Part shown: positions 18,935-27,619 of the stretch, one piece after another | Layout: the number at the start of each line of letters is the position of its first letter | How positions within the stretch are numbered: position 1 is the stretch's first letter | Source of the DNA: Pseudoxanthomonas sp. PXM03 | GTDB lineage: Bacteria > Pseudomonadota > Gammaproteobacteria > Xanthomonadales > Xanthomonadaceae | Direction of reading: 5' to 3' | Assembly: GCF_014852005.1 (NCBI RefSeq) | Contig: NZ_JACVAU010000002.1 | Span: 1-64,000, forward strand | DNA length: 64,000 nt | Notes under the pieces: generated by a model | The model's database searches: none | Told to the model about the DNA's origin: nothing | Seen by the model: the letters and a program-made list of their open reading frames with translations, nothing else | Made by a program: the position numbers and the translations under genes

Positions 18935-19744
18935 TCAGTCGCTACCGGGCATAACCTTGCGCGGCTTGGCCAGCAGTTCCAGCGCCTTGCCCACCATCGC
19001 AAACGCGAACGCACCGGTGATGTGGGTGGCGGCCCCCAGGCCCACGCCGCAGTCCAGCTTCAGTGCGGCATCCGCACCCAGTTGAGGGCGCAGGCCGCAG
19101 ACGGAGCCGTCGGCCTGCGGATACCTGACGTTCTCCAGCGAGTACACCGCCTGCACGCCGAAGTAGCGGTCGCGGTTCTTCGGGAAGTTGAACTCCGCAC
19201 GGAGCTTCTTGCGCACGAGTGCTAGCAGCGCATCGTGTTCGGTGCGCGACAGGTCGCGCAGACGGATCTGGGTGGGATCGGTACGCCCGCCCGCCGAGCC
19301 GGAAACCACGATGGGCAGTTTGCGGCGGCGGCACCACGCGATCATCTCCACCTTCACCCGGAAACTGTCGCAAGCGTCGAGCACCAGATCGAACCCCCGG
19401 TCCAGCAATTCGGCCATGTTGGACGCGGTCAGGAACTGCGGCACGACGTCCACGTCGATCAGCGGATTGATCGCGCGGCAGCGTTCCGCCATCGCCTCGG
19501 CCTTGTTGCGACCGTACTGGCCCTCCAATGCCGGCAATTGCCGGTTGGTGTTCGACACGCAGATGTCGTCCGCGTCGATCAACGTCAGATGACCCACGCC
19601 CGAGCGCGCCAGCGCTTCCACCACCCACGAGCCCACGCCGCCCATGCCGACCACCGCCACGCGCGCAGCGGCATGGCGCGTCACCGCCCCCACGCCGTAC
19701 AGCCGGTCGATGCCGCCGAAGCGGTCCTTGAGTTCTTTCTTCAT
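18935..19744 (-). CDS. tcdA: tRNA threonylcarbamoyladenosine dehydratase TcdA
   Basis: A 269-residue E1-like enzyme that cyclises the t6A37 base of tRNAs in an ATP-dependent way. VAVVGMGGVGSWVVEALARS is the nucleotide-binding loop, LIDADDICVSNTNRQLPAL carries the adenylation Arg/Asp, and FDLVLDACDSFRVK and PIVVSGSAGGRTDPTQI are family motifs. Length matches E. coli TcdA (CsdL). The start at MKKELKDRFGGIDRLYG is clear. It is divergent from the cytochrome gene. Confidence 0.92.
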   Translation of the reverse strand: MKKELKDRFGGIDRLYGVGAVTRHAAARVAVVGMGGVGSWVVEALARSGVGHLTLIDADDICVSNTNRQLPALEGQYGRNKAEAMAERCRAINPLIDVDVVPQFLTASNMAELLDRGFDLVLDACDSFRVKVEMIAWCRRRKLPIVVSGSAGGRTDPTQIRLRDLSRTEHDALLALVRKKLRAEFNFPKNRDRYFGVQAVYSLENVRYPQADGSVCGLRPQLGADAALKLDCGVGLGAATHITGAFAFAMVGKALELLAKPRKVMPGSD

Positions 19745-19820
19745 GTCACTAGTTTAAAGCGTGGCGCGAACCGTGACGCGCGTCGTACCATCGCGGCGTC
19801 AACCACATGGAGCCCGCCGC

Positions 19821-20261
19821 ATGGCCAGCCAGCCCGAGATCAAGAAGCCTTCCGCCGCCTCACGTTACCTGTTCCTGTTCCTGATCGGCCTGGTGGTGGG
19901 CGCCGTCTGTACGGTGATGGCGATGCGTGCGCTGCAGGCACGACAGGATCCATTCCCGCACGCGGTGATGCACGTGATGGCCAAGCACTCCGGGCAATTG
20001 TCGGACAAGGTGAAGCAGAATCGTTGCGCCGCGACCGACACGATTCCGCACGTACGCACGCTGCGGGCGATCGCCAATGACCTGGAGGTCGCTTTCCCGG
20101 ACCTGGCCGACGACTCGCGCTTCAAGACCCACACCAGCCAGTTCCGGGCAGATCTCGACGCCGCCCTGAGTGCACCGCCGACCGATTGTGTCGCTGCCGG
20201 CGCGGTGGTGGAGAAGATCGGTACGGATTGCAAAGCCTGCCACCAGGACTTCCGCGGCTGA
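19821..20261 (+). CDS. Membrane-anchored class II (c'-like) cytochrome c
   Basis: A 146-residue protein with one N-terminal TM anchor (about 16-36) and a periplasmic helical domain ending in CKACH (137-141), the heme c attachment site close to the C-terminus. This late CxxCH placement is that of cytochrome c'/c-556. It probably acts as a small electron carrier or gas-binding protein. Covalent heme would come from the Ccm system encoded further along this window. ATG 19821 (MASQPEIKK) is preferred over an upstream in-frame start. Confidence 0.83.
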   Translation: MASQPEIKKPSAASRYLFLFLIGLVVGAVCTVMAMRALQARQDPFPHAVMHVMAKHSGQLSDKVKQNRCAATDTIPHVRTLRAIANDLEVAFPDLADDSRFKTHTSQFRADLDAALSAPPTDCVAAGAVVEKIGTDCKACHQDFRG

Positions 20262-20402
20262 CCGACGGCCGGCGTCTGAATCGCAACTGACATCCGGGCC
20301 GCTCATGCGGCCCGATTCTCATCATGTTCACGCGTTGCTGTGGAGCATGGTCATCGAACGGTTCCATCACCACGCGGGGCCGGCCATCCACAGGAGATTC
20401 CC

Positions 20403-20879
20403 ATGAACATGCGCCTGCTCGTCATAGGCCTGACCGCCACCGTCGCGCTCGCCGGCTGCGCCAGCACTTCGCCGGGCTACGGAAGCGGTTATGGTGGCGG
20501 CTACAGCAACACGGCCCCCGCCAACCGGTACTGCGCGGATTGCGGCATCGTCGAACGCATCGATGTCGTGTCGTCGGGCCGCAGCGCGCCGTCCGCCACC
20601 GGCGCGGTACTGGGCGGTATCGTCGGTGCGGTCGCCGGCCGCCAGATTTCCGATCGCACCGGCGGTAGCGAAGGCAACAAGAATGTTTCCACCGTGGCCG
20701 GCGCCGTCGCGGGCGCGGCCGCAGGCAACGCCATCCAGAACCGCACTACTGGCGAAACCTACAACGTGACCGTGCGGATGGATGACGGTCGCCGCGTGAC
20801 GATCAGCCAGCGCGACCTGGGCGGCATCCGCGAGAACACCTACGTGCGTGTCCAGAACGGTCGCGTGGTGCTGCGCTGA
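20403..20879 (+). CDS. Glycine-zipper outer-membrane lipoprotein
   Basis: A 158-residue lipoprotein with lipobox LAGC (cleavage before Cys20), a Gly/Tyr-rich linker, then GAVLGGIVGAVAGRQI and TVAGAVAGAAAGNAI (glycine-zipper 2TM) and a C-terminal RVTISQRDLGGIRENTYVRV motif, close to the SlyB/17-kDa antigen family. An AGGAGA ribosome site lies 5 bp before the ATG. The role is probably structural in the envelope. The second glycine-zipper protein of this window is at 15418-16233. Confidence 0.88.
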   Translation: MNMRLLVIGLTATVALAGCASTSPGYGSGYGGGYSNTAPANRYCADCGIVERIDVVSSGRSAPSATGAVLGGIVGAVAGRQISDRTGGSEGNKNVSTVAGAVAGAAAGNAIQNRTTGETYNVTVRMDDGRRVTISQRDLGGIRENTYVRVQNGRVVLR

Positions 20880-20902
20880 TCGCGACCCCGACCAAGGCAA
20901 AG

Positions 20903-20930
20903 AAAAAGCCCGGCATCAGCCGGGCTTTTT
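20903..20930 (+). terminator. Bidirectional rho-independent terminator
   Basis: AAAGCCCGGC (20904-20913 region) pairs with GCCGGGCTTT, flanked by A and T runs on both sides (AGAAAAAG ... CTTTTTCTT). It lies between the convergent lipoprotein and cold-shock genes and can serve both. Confidence 0.9.
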
Positions 20931-20969
20931 CTTGCGGAGCACGCGCAGGGGCGCGGTTCGGCGGTCAGG

Positions 20970-21179
20970 TCAGACGGGCTGCACGGCGTCCGCTTGCAGG
21001 CCCTTCTGGCCCTGCACGACGGTGAAGCTGACCTTCTGTCCTTCCTTCAGGCTCTTGAAGCCCTGGGTCTGGATGGCGCGGAAGTGCACGAACACGTCTT
21101 CGCCATTCTCGCGGCTGATGAAGCCGAAGCCCTTGGCATCGTTGAACCATTTCACGGTTCCGGTTTCACGATCAGACAT
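20970..21179 (-). CDS. Cold-shock domain protein (CspA family)
   Basis: A 69-residue single-domain cold-shock protein. [20 protein letters not shown] contains RNP1 (KGFGFI) and DVFVHF is RNP2; it closes with GPKGLQA-type [13 protein letters not shown]. It binds single-stranded RNA/DNA and acts as an RNA chaperone. A long leader (over 150 nt up to 21372) fits post-transcriptional control as in other csp mRNAs. Whether it is cold-induced cannot be told from the coding sequence. Confidence 0.95.
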   Translation of the reverse strand: MSDRETGTVKWFNDAKGFGFISRENGEDVFVHFRAIQTQGFKSLKEGQKVSFTVVQGQKGLQADAVQPV

Positions 21180-21343
21180 CTACTTGCTCCTTGAAACGGG
21201 TGGTGGATACGCCTGCTGGGCGGCTGGTTGCAAGGAGGAAGCGAGGTACAAGGATGCAGCGGATCATGGATCTACCCCATCAGGCCACGATTCACGGTGA
21301 CCTTGGCAACGGCAGCGGCCGCACAGTAACCCGGCATTTGGCA

Positions 21344-21372
21344 AAATGCAAACGCTTGAACGAGAAAGTCAA
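21344..21372 (-). promoter_or_regulatory. Possible csp promoter
   Basis: On the minus strand TTGACT (complement of 21367-21372) is followed after 17-18 bp by a CATTTT-like -10. This would give a 5' leader of roughly 160 nt before the csp start at 21179. The -10 is weak, so the call is tentative. Confidence 0.35.
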
Positions 21373-21408
21373 CCCCCTGCCAACCCCTTGATTCACTAGG
21401 AGAATTGT

Positions 21409-21894
21409 TTGGATATCCAGATGCTTTACTACGCCCTGGCCGTGGTGCTGATCCTGGTTGGCATCGCGGGGGTGATCCTGCCCGCCCTGCCCGGCCTGCC
21501 CCTGGTCTTCGGCGGCATGCTGCTGGCTGCCTGGGCGGGCGATTTCCAGCAGATCGGCTGGGTCACGCTGGTGGTACTGGGCCTGCTGACCGCGCTGTCC
21601 TTCGCGGTCGACATCTTCTCCACCGCGATCGGCGCCCAGCGCGTCGGCGCCAGTCGCAAAGCATTGCTGGGAACCGTACTGGGCACCTTCGCCGGTCTGT
21701 TCTTCATGCCCATCGGCCTGCTTGCAGGCCCCTTCGTCGGCGCGCTGTTGGGCGAACTGTGGCATGGCCGTGAATTCCGCCAGGCCACCAAGGTGGGCCT
21801 GGGCACCTGGCTGGGCATCCTCCTGGGCGTGGTGCTCAAGCTGGGCCTGGCATTCGCCATGCTGGGGCTGTTCGTGTTCGCCTGGATCTTCTGA
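21409..21894 (+). CDS. DUF456-family membrane protein
   Basis: A 161-residue protein with four to five TM helices and several small-residue motifs (GVILPALPGLPLVFGGML, LGTVLGTFAGLFFMPIG, GPFVGALLGEL), typical of DUF456. The function is unknown. The TTG at 21409 is chosen because an AGGAGA ribosome site (21399-21404) is 4 bp upstream; the in-frame ATG at 21421 lies too far from it. Divergent from csp. Confidence 0.88.
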   Translation: MDIQMLYYALAVVLILVGIAGVILPALPGLPLVFGGMLLAAWAGDFQQIGWVTLVVLGLLTALSFAVDIFSTAIGAQRVGASRKALLGTVLGTFAGLFFMPIGLLAGPFVGALLGELWHGREFRQATKVGLGTWLGILLGVVLKLGLAFAMLGLFVFAWIF

Positions 21895-21963
21895 AGGCCG
21901 CATCGCACGTGTCATCCACGCCGACTGGCAGAATATCGCCGCCCCCACCCTTCGAGTCCCTGC

Positions 21964-23151
21964 ATGACGCACCCCACCCGTCTTCTGCCCCTGGTAATCG
22001 GAGTTACCTTTGCATTGACCGCGCAGGCCCAGGACGGCTCCCAGGCCGGCACGTCCGCCGAGGCCTGCTTCTCGCTCGAGAACGACGCCGCACGCCTGGC
22101 GTGCTATGACGCTGCGCTTGGGCGCACCGCAGCCGACACCCGCCAGGCCGACGAACAGGCGCTGGCTGCCAGGGAAGCCGAAATCCAGGCGCGTGCGCAG
22201 GCCCGTGCCGAAGCCAAGGCCGCCGCCGACATGGAGACCGGGCAGGATCTGCCCCTGAGCCAGCGTACACGCCGCCGCCTGGGCGCATGGTTCCGCACCG
22301 ACGATCCGGCCGACGCCGACCTGATCGCCAACGCGGGTCGCGGCTCGCTGCTGGACAGCCGCTGGGAACTGGCCAAGGACTCCAAGCTGGGGGTCTTCCA
22401 GCTGCGCGCCTACAAGCCCATGTATCTGCTGCCCGCGTTCTGGACCAGCCAGGTCAACGAGACGCCCTCCTCTCCCAACCCGGACAACACGGTCACCGAA
22501 CCGCAGGACCTGCAGGACATCGAGGCGAAGTTCCAGCTTAGCTTCAAGACCAAGTTCGCGGAAAACCTGTTCGGCGACAACGGCGACATCTGGGGCGCCT
22601 ACACCCAGAGCTCGCGCTGGCAGGTCTACAACGGCGACGAGTCGCGCCCGTTCCGCGAGACCAACTACGAGCCTGAAGTGATGCTGGTGTTCCGCAACAA
22701 CTACAGCATCGCCGGCTGGAAAGGCCGCATGGCCGGCATCGCGCTCAACCACCAGTCCAATGGCCGCAGCGATCCGCTGTCGCGCAGCTGGAACCGCGTC
22801 ATCGCCACCATCGGCCTGGACCGCGAGAACTGGGCGCTGGTGCTGCGGCCGTGGTACCGCGTGCCGGACGGCAACGACGACGACAACCCCGACATCGAGG
22901 ACTACATCGGGCGCGGCGATGCGATGCTCACCTACGCGCGCAACGGCCATGTGTTCACGGTGCTGGGCCGGCATTCCCTGCGCGGCGGCGACGACTCGCA
23001 TGGTGCCCTGCAGGTGGACTACGGGTTCCCGATCAACCGGAGCTTCCGTGCGCACGTGCAGCTGTTCCATGGCTACGGCGAGAGCCTGATCGACTACAAC
23101 CACAAGGCCACCTACGTGGGCCTGGGCATTTCGCTGCTGGACTGGTACTGA
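21964..23151 (+). CDS. pldA: Outer membrane phospholipase A (OMPLA)
   Basis: A 395-residue protein with a signal peptide (to about residue 22, AQA). The N-terminal extension has an EACFSLENDAARLACYDAAL segment seen in other xanthomonad homologues, followed by an alanine-rich helix. The beta-barrel contains YTQSSRWQVYN and the catalytic NHQSNGRSDPLSRSWNR (His and Ser of the His-Ser-Asn triad). It hydrolyses phospholipids misplaced in the outer leaflet. The C-terminus LLDWY ends in an aromatic residue, as needed for barrel insertion. Its stop overlaps the ATG of the ArsC-like gene. Confidence 0.93.
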   Translation: MTHPTRLLPLVIGVTFALTAQAQDGSQAGTSAEACFSLENDAARLACYDAALGRTAADTRQADEQALAAREAEIQARAQARAEAKAAADMETGQDLPLSQRTRRRLGAWFRTDDPADADLIANAGRGSLLDSRWELAKDSKLGVFQLRAYKPMYLLPAFWTSQVNETPSSPNPDNTVTEPQDLQDIEAKFQLSFKTKFAENLFGDNGDIWGAYTQSSRWQVYNGDESRPFRETNYEPEVMLVFRNNYSIAGWKGRMAGIALNHQSNGRSDPLSRSWNRVIATIGLDRENWALVLRPWYRVPDGNDDDNPDIEDYIGRGDAMLTYARNGHVFTVLGRHSLRGGDDSHGALQVDYGFPINRSFRAHVQLFHGYGESLIDYNHKATYVGLGISLLDWY

Positions 23152-23570
23152 TGGAGAACGTGACGATCTACCACAACCCCGCCTGCGGCACGTCGCGCAA
23201 CACCCTTGGACTGATCCGCAATGCCGGCATCGAGCCGCAGGTCATCGAGTACCTGCGGACCCCGCCGGACCGCGACACCCTGCTGTCGCTGATCGCCGCG
23301 ATGCAGGTACCGGTCCGCGACGTGGTGCGCGCCAAGGAACCCCTGTACGCGGACCTCGGCCTGGCGGAGGCCGGCGACGACACGCTCCTTGACGCGATGC
23401 TGGCCCATCCGGTGCTTATCAACCGGCCGATCGTGGTGACACCGATGGGAACCACACTCTGCCGCCCCTCGGAGCGCGTGCTGGACATCCTGCCGCGACC
23501 GCAACAGGGCGCCTTCGCGAAGGAGGATGGAGAACGCGTGGTGGACGCGGCCGGAAATCGCATCGTCTGA
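23151..23570 (+). CDS. arsC: ArsC-family arsenate reductase (glutaredoxin type)
   Basis: A 139-residue protein. IYHNPACGTSRNTL places catalytic Cys12 in the glutaredoxin-type arsenate reductase motif; IEYLRTPPDRDTL, HPVLINRPIVVTPMG and RPSERVLDIL complete the family pattern with the conserved Arg residues. It reduces arsenate to arsenite with glutathione and glutaredoxin. No arsR, arsB or acr3 is near, so it may be a housekeeping homologue. It starts at the TGATG junction with pldA. Confidence 0.9.
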   Translation: MENVTIYHNPACGTSRNTLGLIRNAGIEPQVIEYLRTPPDRDTLLSLIAAMQVPVRDVVRAKEPLYADLGLAEAGDDTLLDAMLAHPVLINRPIVVTPMGTTLCRPSERVLDILPRPQQGAFAKEDGERVVDAAGNRIV

Positions 23571-23616
23571 CGTAAAATCTGGCGCAGGAAGCCACTCGAC
23601 CTGCCAAGGAAGCACC

Positions 23617-24726
23617 ATGCCCCGCCCGCGCCGTTCGTTCTTCGCCTACGCCTCCGCCCTGCTCGGGCTGCTCAGCCTGATGGCGGTGCTCTGCTTCCAC
23701 CATCCCGAACTGCTGACCAGCAAGGAATTCCGCGCGGTCTACAACGAGCAGTTCGCGCGTCACCTGTTGCTGATCGGCCTGGCAGCGGCCTTCGGCATGG
23801 GCACGCTGGCCATCCTGCGCGACCGCAACAAGCGCATCGCCCTGGTCGGCGTGGGCGGTGCCACGCTCGCCGTGCTGCTGGGTGGCACCAACGTGCAGTT
23901 CGATTCCATCGGCAAGACGCCCTACTCGCTGGGCCTGGACTGGTTCGTGATCTCGCTGTTCTTCTCGGCGCTGGTGTTCGTGCCGCTGGAGCACTACCTG
24001 GGCAAGCGCCGCATCTCGCCGTTGCGCCCCGGCTGGCGCACGGACGTGGGCTACTTCTTCATGAGCCACGTGCTGGTGCAGTTCATCCTGATCCTGGTGA
24101 CGGCATCCACCTCGACCATCGCCGGGCTGGCGGCTTTCCCGGCACTGAAGGACGCCATCCAGTCGCTGCCCGTGTGGGCGCAGTTCCTGATCGCGGTGTT
24201 CGTGGCCGACCTGGCCCAGGCGCTGCTGCACCGTGCGTACCACAACATCCCGTGGCTCTGGCGCTTCCATGCCGTCCATCACTCCAGCCGCGAGATGGAC
24301 TGGCTGGCCGGTTCGCGCATCCACTTCGTCGAGATCGTCCTGACCCGCAGCGCGGTGTTGCTGCCACTGCTGATCCTCGGCTTCTCGGCACCCGCGGTGA
24401 ACGCCTACGTGATCCTGGTCGGCCTGCAAGCCGTGCTGGCACATGCCAACCTCGGCATCCGCTTCGGCGTGCTGGAGTACCTGCTGGTGCTGCCGCGCTA
24501 CCACCACTGGCACCATGCGCGGCACAAGGACTACCTGGACGTGAACTACGCCATCCACCTGCCGCTGGTGGACATGCTGATGGGCACCTTCAAGCTGCCG
24601 CCGAAGCAGGAAGACTGGCCCGAGGAGTACGGCGTGATGAAGCTGGAGACGGTGCCGCGCGGCATTCTGCGCCAGCATCTGATGCCATTCCAGGGCGGAC
24701 GGAAGTTCGACGAGTACGTGGACTGA
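23617..24726 (+). CDS. Sterol desaturase / fatty-acid hydroxylase family membrane protein
   Basis: A 369-residue protein with seven to eight hydrophobic helices. The histidine clusters of the di-iron family are LLHRAYH, HAVHHSS and the pair HHWHHARH plus an upstream HANLGIR. Members oxidise membrane lipids at a C-H bond; the substrate is unknown. The N-terminal 120 residues (extra TM helices) are beyond the minimal domain. ATG 23617 lies shortly after an AAGGA ribosome site. It converges with the GST gene at 24902, with a repeat element between. Confidence 0.88.
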   Translation: MPRPRRSFFAYASALLGLLSLMAVLCFHHPELLTSKEFRAVYNEQFARHLLLIGLAAAFGMGTLAILRDRNKRIALVGVGGATLAVLLGGTNVQFDSIGKTPYSLGLDWFVISLFFSALVFVPLEHYLGKRRISPLRPGWRTDVGYFFMSHVLVQFILILVTASTSTIAGLAAFPALKDAIQSLPVWAQFLIAVFVADLAQALLHRAYHNIPWLWRFHAVHHSSREMDWLAGSRIHFVEIVLTRSAVLLPLLILGFSAPAVNAYVILVGLQAVLAHANLGIRFGVLEYLLVLPRYHHWHHARHKDYLDVNYAIHLPLVDMLMGTFKLPPKQEDWPEEYGVMKLETVPRGILRQHLMPFQGGRKFDEYVD

Positions 24727-24744
24727 GCAGCCTCGGCGAACGTT

Positions 24745-24884
24745 GTAGGAGCGACGTAAGTCGCGACCGCGCGCCACGACGGGCAGGAGCGCTGCTCCAA
24801 GCGATGTATCCGAGGCGCCCCCCATTCGTGGCCATGGCTTCACGCTACTTCCCGATCCACGGTCGCGACTTACGTCGCTCCTAC
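24745..24884. repeat. REP-like inverted pair, copy 1
   Basis: GTAGGAGCGACGTAAGTCGC (24745-24764) recurs as its complement ending at CTAC (24881-24884). Each arm is itself palindromic (GCGAC...GTCGC). The 90-bp spacer holds nothing recognised. It sits between the convergent sterol desaturase and GST genes and may serve as a bidirectional terminator. Confidence 0.85.
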
Positions 24885-24901
24885 ATTGGATCAGGTGCCG
24901 G

Positions 24902-25537
24902 TCACGTCCAGTCCGTCAGTCCCTCACGGGCATAGACTTCCCTGAAGCTCGGCAGCGCTTTCATGCGCTGCGCGTAGGCGTGCAGCACGGGCCAGGTATC
25001 GGTCGGCTTGGGCATGTTGCGCGACCAGCGCATCAGCATGGTCAGCAGGAAGTCCGCGGCGCTGCGTTGCGCGCCCAGCAGGTAGGGGCCGTGGGCCTGC
25101 AGATGGTCGGCAACCTGTCCCCAGGCCTTTTCCAGCTTCGCCCGGGCGTGCTGCTGCGTGGCCTGGATGTTGGCCTCGCCTGCGATCTCGTCCGAGTAGA
25201 ACCACGCGCGGTACGCCGGCATCAGCGTATTAGCGCAGAACAGCATCCAGCGGTAGTACTGCGCGCGCTGCGTGCTGGCGACGGCCGGCGCGAGCTCGGC
25301 ACGCGGATGCGTGTCGGCCAGGTGCATCAGGATGGCAGCAGTCTCGGTGATCACCTGGCCGTCCATCACCAGCGTGGGGACCACGCCGGCGGGATTGAGT
25401 TTCAGGTAGTCGTCCGATTTCTGGTCGCGCTTGTCGAAGTCCAGCTCTTGCAGCTCATGCGGGATGCCCAGCTCGATCAGCAGCCAGTGGACGACCAGGC
25501 TGGCGGTGCTGCGGGAGTAGTAGAGCTTCGTCGACAT
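24902..25537 (-). CDS. Glutathione S-transferase family protein
   Basis: A 211-residue GST: LYYSRSTASLVVHWLLIELG (Ser region at the active site), NPAGVVPTLVMDG with the cis-proline, and ETAAILMHLAD for glutathione gamma-Glu binding; RSAADFLLTMLMRW is the C-terminal N-capping motif. It is a different subfamily from the GST at 12330. The substrate is unknown. The start MSTKLYYS is the first family-like Met; an upstream extension is not. Confidence 0.9.
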   Translation of the reverse strand: MSTKLYYSRSTASLVVHWLLIELGIPHELQELDFDKRDQKSDDYLKLNPAGVVPTLVMDGQVITETAAILMHLADTHPRAELAPAVASTQRAQYYRWMLFCANTLMPAYRAWFYSDEIAGEANIQATQQHARAKLEKAWGQVADHLQAHGPYLLGAQRSAADFLLTMLMRWSRNMPKPTDTWPVLHAYAQRMKALPSFREVYAREGLTDWT

Positions 25538-25557
25538 ATGGGCCGCCTGGTCGTGAT

Positions 25558-25983
25558 CTAAAAGGGAATTTGTGCCGGTGCAGCCATGGCGCTGCGCACT
25601 GGCGTAGCGCAGTGAGGGCAGGCTTGATCGAGTTGGAAAGCATCCAACCCCGCCAAGGCATGACCACACTGCACACAATGAAATCCGGGCTCGACACGTA
25701 CGCGCTCGCCAGCGGGCACGTACATCACCCCGCGCTCGTCGGATTCGACCACCCACCATTGGCGCTTGATGTCATAACGCACAACGCCATGAATCTCGAG
25801 ATCCTCAACGTCGTCTGATTCGTCGTAGGCCACCAATTCGAGTCCATCCCTGAGGACGACGCCCGCATTGGAAAGATCCCGCAGCGAACCATAGGTATCC
25901 AGGACCACCGCGATGCGTCCCTGCGCTGGCCCACGAACCAAACCATTGAAGTCAGCGTAGATCCGGAGCGGAGTCGCAGGCAC
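25558..25983 (-). CDS. Unrecognised protein with C-terminal zinc ribbon
   Basis: A 141-residue protein. Residues about 20-90 form a beta-rich region (IAVVLDTYGSLRDLSNAGVV ... WWVVESDERGVMYVPAGERV), and the C-terminus has CVQCGHALAG and CPHC, four cysteines spaced as a zinc ribbon. No function is known to me. It lies 4 bp downstream of the fumarase gene on the same strand and 20 bp before the GST gene, so it is probably co-expressed with both. Length and codon use are normal for the genome. Confidence 0.7.
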   Translation of the reverse strand: MPATPLRIYADFNGLVRGPAQGRIAVVLDTYGSLRDLSNAGVVLRDGLELVAYDESDDVEDLEIHGVVRYDIKRQWWVVESDERGVMYVPAGERVRVEPGFHCVQCGHALAGLDAFQLDQACPHCATPVRSAMAAPAQIPF

Positions 25984-25987
25984 CGGA

Positions 25988-27505
25988 TCAGGCCACCACC
26001 ACAGGGATCTTCCCGATCCGCGCCTGCCATTCCTTCGGGCCGGTGTTGTGCACCGAGGTGCCCTGCGAATCGACGGCCACCGTCACCGGCATGTCCTGCA
26101 CGGTGAATTCGTAGATCGCTTCCATGCCCAGGTCGGCGAAACCGACGACCTTCGCCGCCTTGATCGCCTTCGACACCAGGTACGCCGCGCCGCCGACCGC
26201 CATCAGGTAGGCCGACTGGTGTTTCTTGATCGCTTCGATCGCCGCCGGGCCGCGTTCGGCCTTGCCGACCATGCCCAGCAGGCCGGTCTGCGCCAGCACC
26301 TGTTCGGTGAACTTGTCCATGCGGGTGGCGGTGGTCGGACCGGCCGGGCCGACGACTTCATCGCGCACCGGATCGACCGGGCCCACGTAATAGATGAAGC
26401 GGCCCTTCAGATCGACCGGCAACGCCTCGCCCTTGTTGAGCATGTCGACCATGCGCTTGTGCGCGGCATCGCGGCCGGTCAGCAGTTTGCCGTTGAGCAG
26501 CAGCACTTCGCCCGGCTTCCAGTTGGCGACGTCCTCGCGGGTCAGCGTATCGAGATCGACGCGACGGCCCTTCGACGCGTCGTAGGTCAGTTCCGGCCAA
26601 TCCTCGAGCGAAGGCGGGTCCAGCATCACCGGGCCGCTGCCATCGAGGGTGAAGTGCGCGTGGCGGGTGGCGGCGCAGTTCGGGATGAGCGCAATCGGCA
26701 GGTTGGCCGCGTGGGTCGGGTAATCCTTGACCTTGATGTCGAGCACGGTGGTCAGCCCACCCAGCCCCTGCGCGCCGATGCCGAGCGCGTTGACCTTCTC
26801 GTACAGCTCCAGGCGCAGTTCTTCGGCGCGATTGGACGGGCCGCGCGCCTGCAGGTCGGTGATGTCGATCGGCTCCATCAGCGATTCCTTCGCCAGCAGC
26901 ATCGCCTTCTCGGCGGTGCCGCCGATGCCGATGCCGAGCATGCCCGGCGGGCACCAGCCGGCGCCCATCGTCGGCACGGTCTTCAGCACCCAGTCGACGA
27001 TGGAATCGGACGGGTTGAGCATCGCGAACTTCGACTTCGCTTCCGAACCACCACCCTTCGCGGCGACGATCACGTCGACCGTGTTGCCCGGCACGACCTT
27101 GACGTTGACCACGCCCGGCGTGTTGTCCTTGGTGTTGGTGCGCTTGCCGGCCGGGTCGGCGAGCACGCTGGCGCGCAGCTTGTTGTCGGGGTGGTTGTAG
27201 GCGCGGCGCACGCCTTCGTGGACCATGTCCTCCACACCCATCGTGGCGTCGTCCCAGCGCACGTCCATGCCGATCTCGAGGAACACGGTGACGATGCCGG
27301 TGTCCTGGCAGATCGGGCGATGGCCTTCGGCGCACATGCGCGAATTGATCAGGATCTGCGCGATGGCGTCCTTCGCGGCCGGCGATTCCTCACGCTCGTA
27401 GGCGGCGGCTAGGTTCTTGATGTAGTCGACCGGGTGGTAATAGCTGATGTACTGCAGTCCATCGGCGATGGACTGGATGAGGTCTTCCTGCTTGATCGAG
27501 GTCAT
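25988..27505 (-). CDS. Class I fumarate hydratase (iron-sulfur type)
   Basis: A 505-residue single-chain class I fumarase, interconverting fumarate and malate with an oxygen-sensitive [4Fe-4S] cluster. Alpha region: HRPICQDTG (cluster Cys), MGAGWCPPGMLGIGIGG, PNCAATRHAHF. Beta region (after about 300): LLLNGKLLTGRDAAHKR, GPVDPVRDEVVGPAGPTTAT and TVQDMPVTVAVDSQG. It provides the TCA step after SDH, which is encoded 20 kb away. Start MTSIKQEDLIQSI is clear. Confidence 0.95.
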   Translation of the reverse strand: MTSIKQEDLIQSIADGLQYISYYHPVDYIKNLAAAYEREESPAAKDAIAQILINSRMCAEGHRPICQDTGIVTVFLEIGMDVRWDDATMGVEDMVHEGVRRAYNHPDNKLRASVLADPAGKRTNTKDNTPGVVNVKVVPGNTVDVIVAAKGGGSEAKSKFAMLNPSDSIVDWVLKTVPTMGAGWCPPGMLGIGIGGTAEKAMLLAKESLMEPIDITDLQARGPSNRAEELRLELYEKVNALGIGAQGLGGLTTVLDIKVKDYPTHAANLPIALIPNCAATRHAHFTLDGSGPVMLDPPSLEDWPELTYDASKGRRVDLDTLTREDVANWKPGEVLLLNGKLLTGRDAAHKRMVDMLNKGEALPVDLKGRFIYYVGPVDPVRDEVVGPAGPTTATRMDKFTEQVLAQTGLLGMVGKAERGPAAIEAIKKHQSAYLMAVGGAAYLVSKAIKAAKVVGFADLGMEAIYEFTVQDMPVTVAVDSQGTSVHNTGPKEWQARIGKIPVVVA

Positions 27506-27583
27506 GGGGCGGGCAAAGCCGGGGCTGCCGGTGGGTAGCGGGCGGAAGCGCCCATTTTAGGCCAAAGTGACACGTTGCCCGCC

Positions 27584-27610
27584 TGTCACAGCCAGGCACC
27601 CTGCCCCGTC
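27584..27610 (+). promoter_or_regulatory. ECF41-type promoter upstream of the sigma factor gene
   Basis: TGTCACA (27584-27590), exactly 16 bp, then CGTC (27607-27610). This is the published ECF41 consensus (TGTCACA-N16-CGTC, from memory). The -10 element is only 9 bp before the ATG at 27620, so a transcript from here would be nearly leaderless. The match implies autoregulation by the adjacent sigma factor. Confidence 0.75.
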
Positions 27611-27619
27611 TTTGGTCGC

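Noticed and set aside
23151..23570. Arsenic resistance operon
   Set aside because: Only an ArsC-like gene is present, coupled to pldA; no ArsR or exporter gene is nearby.
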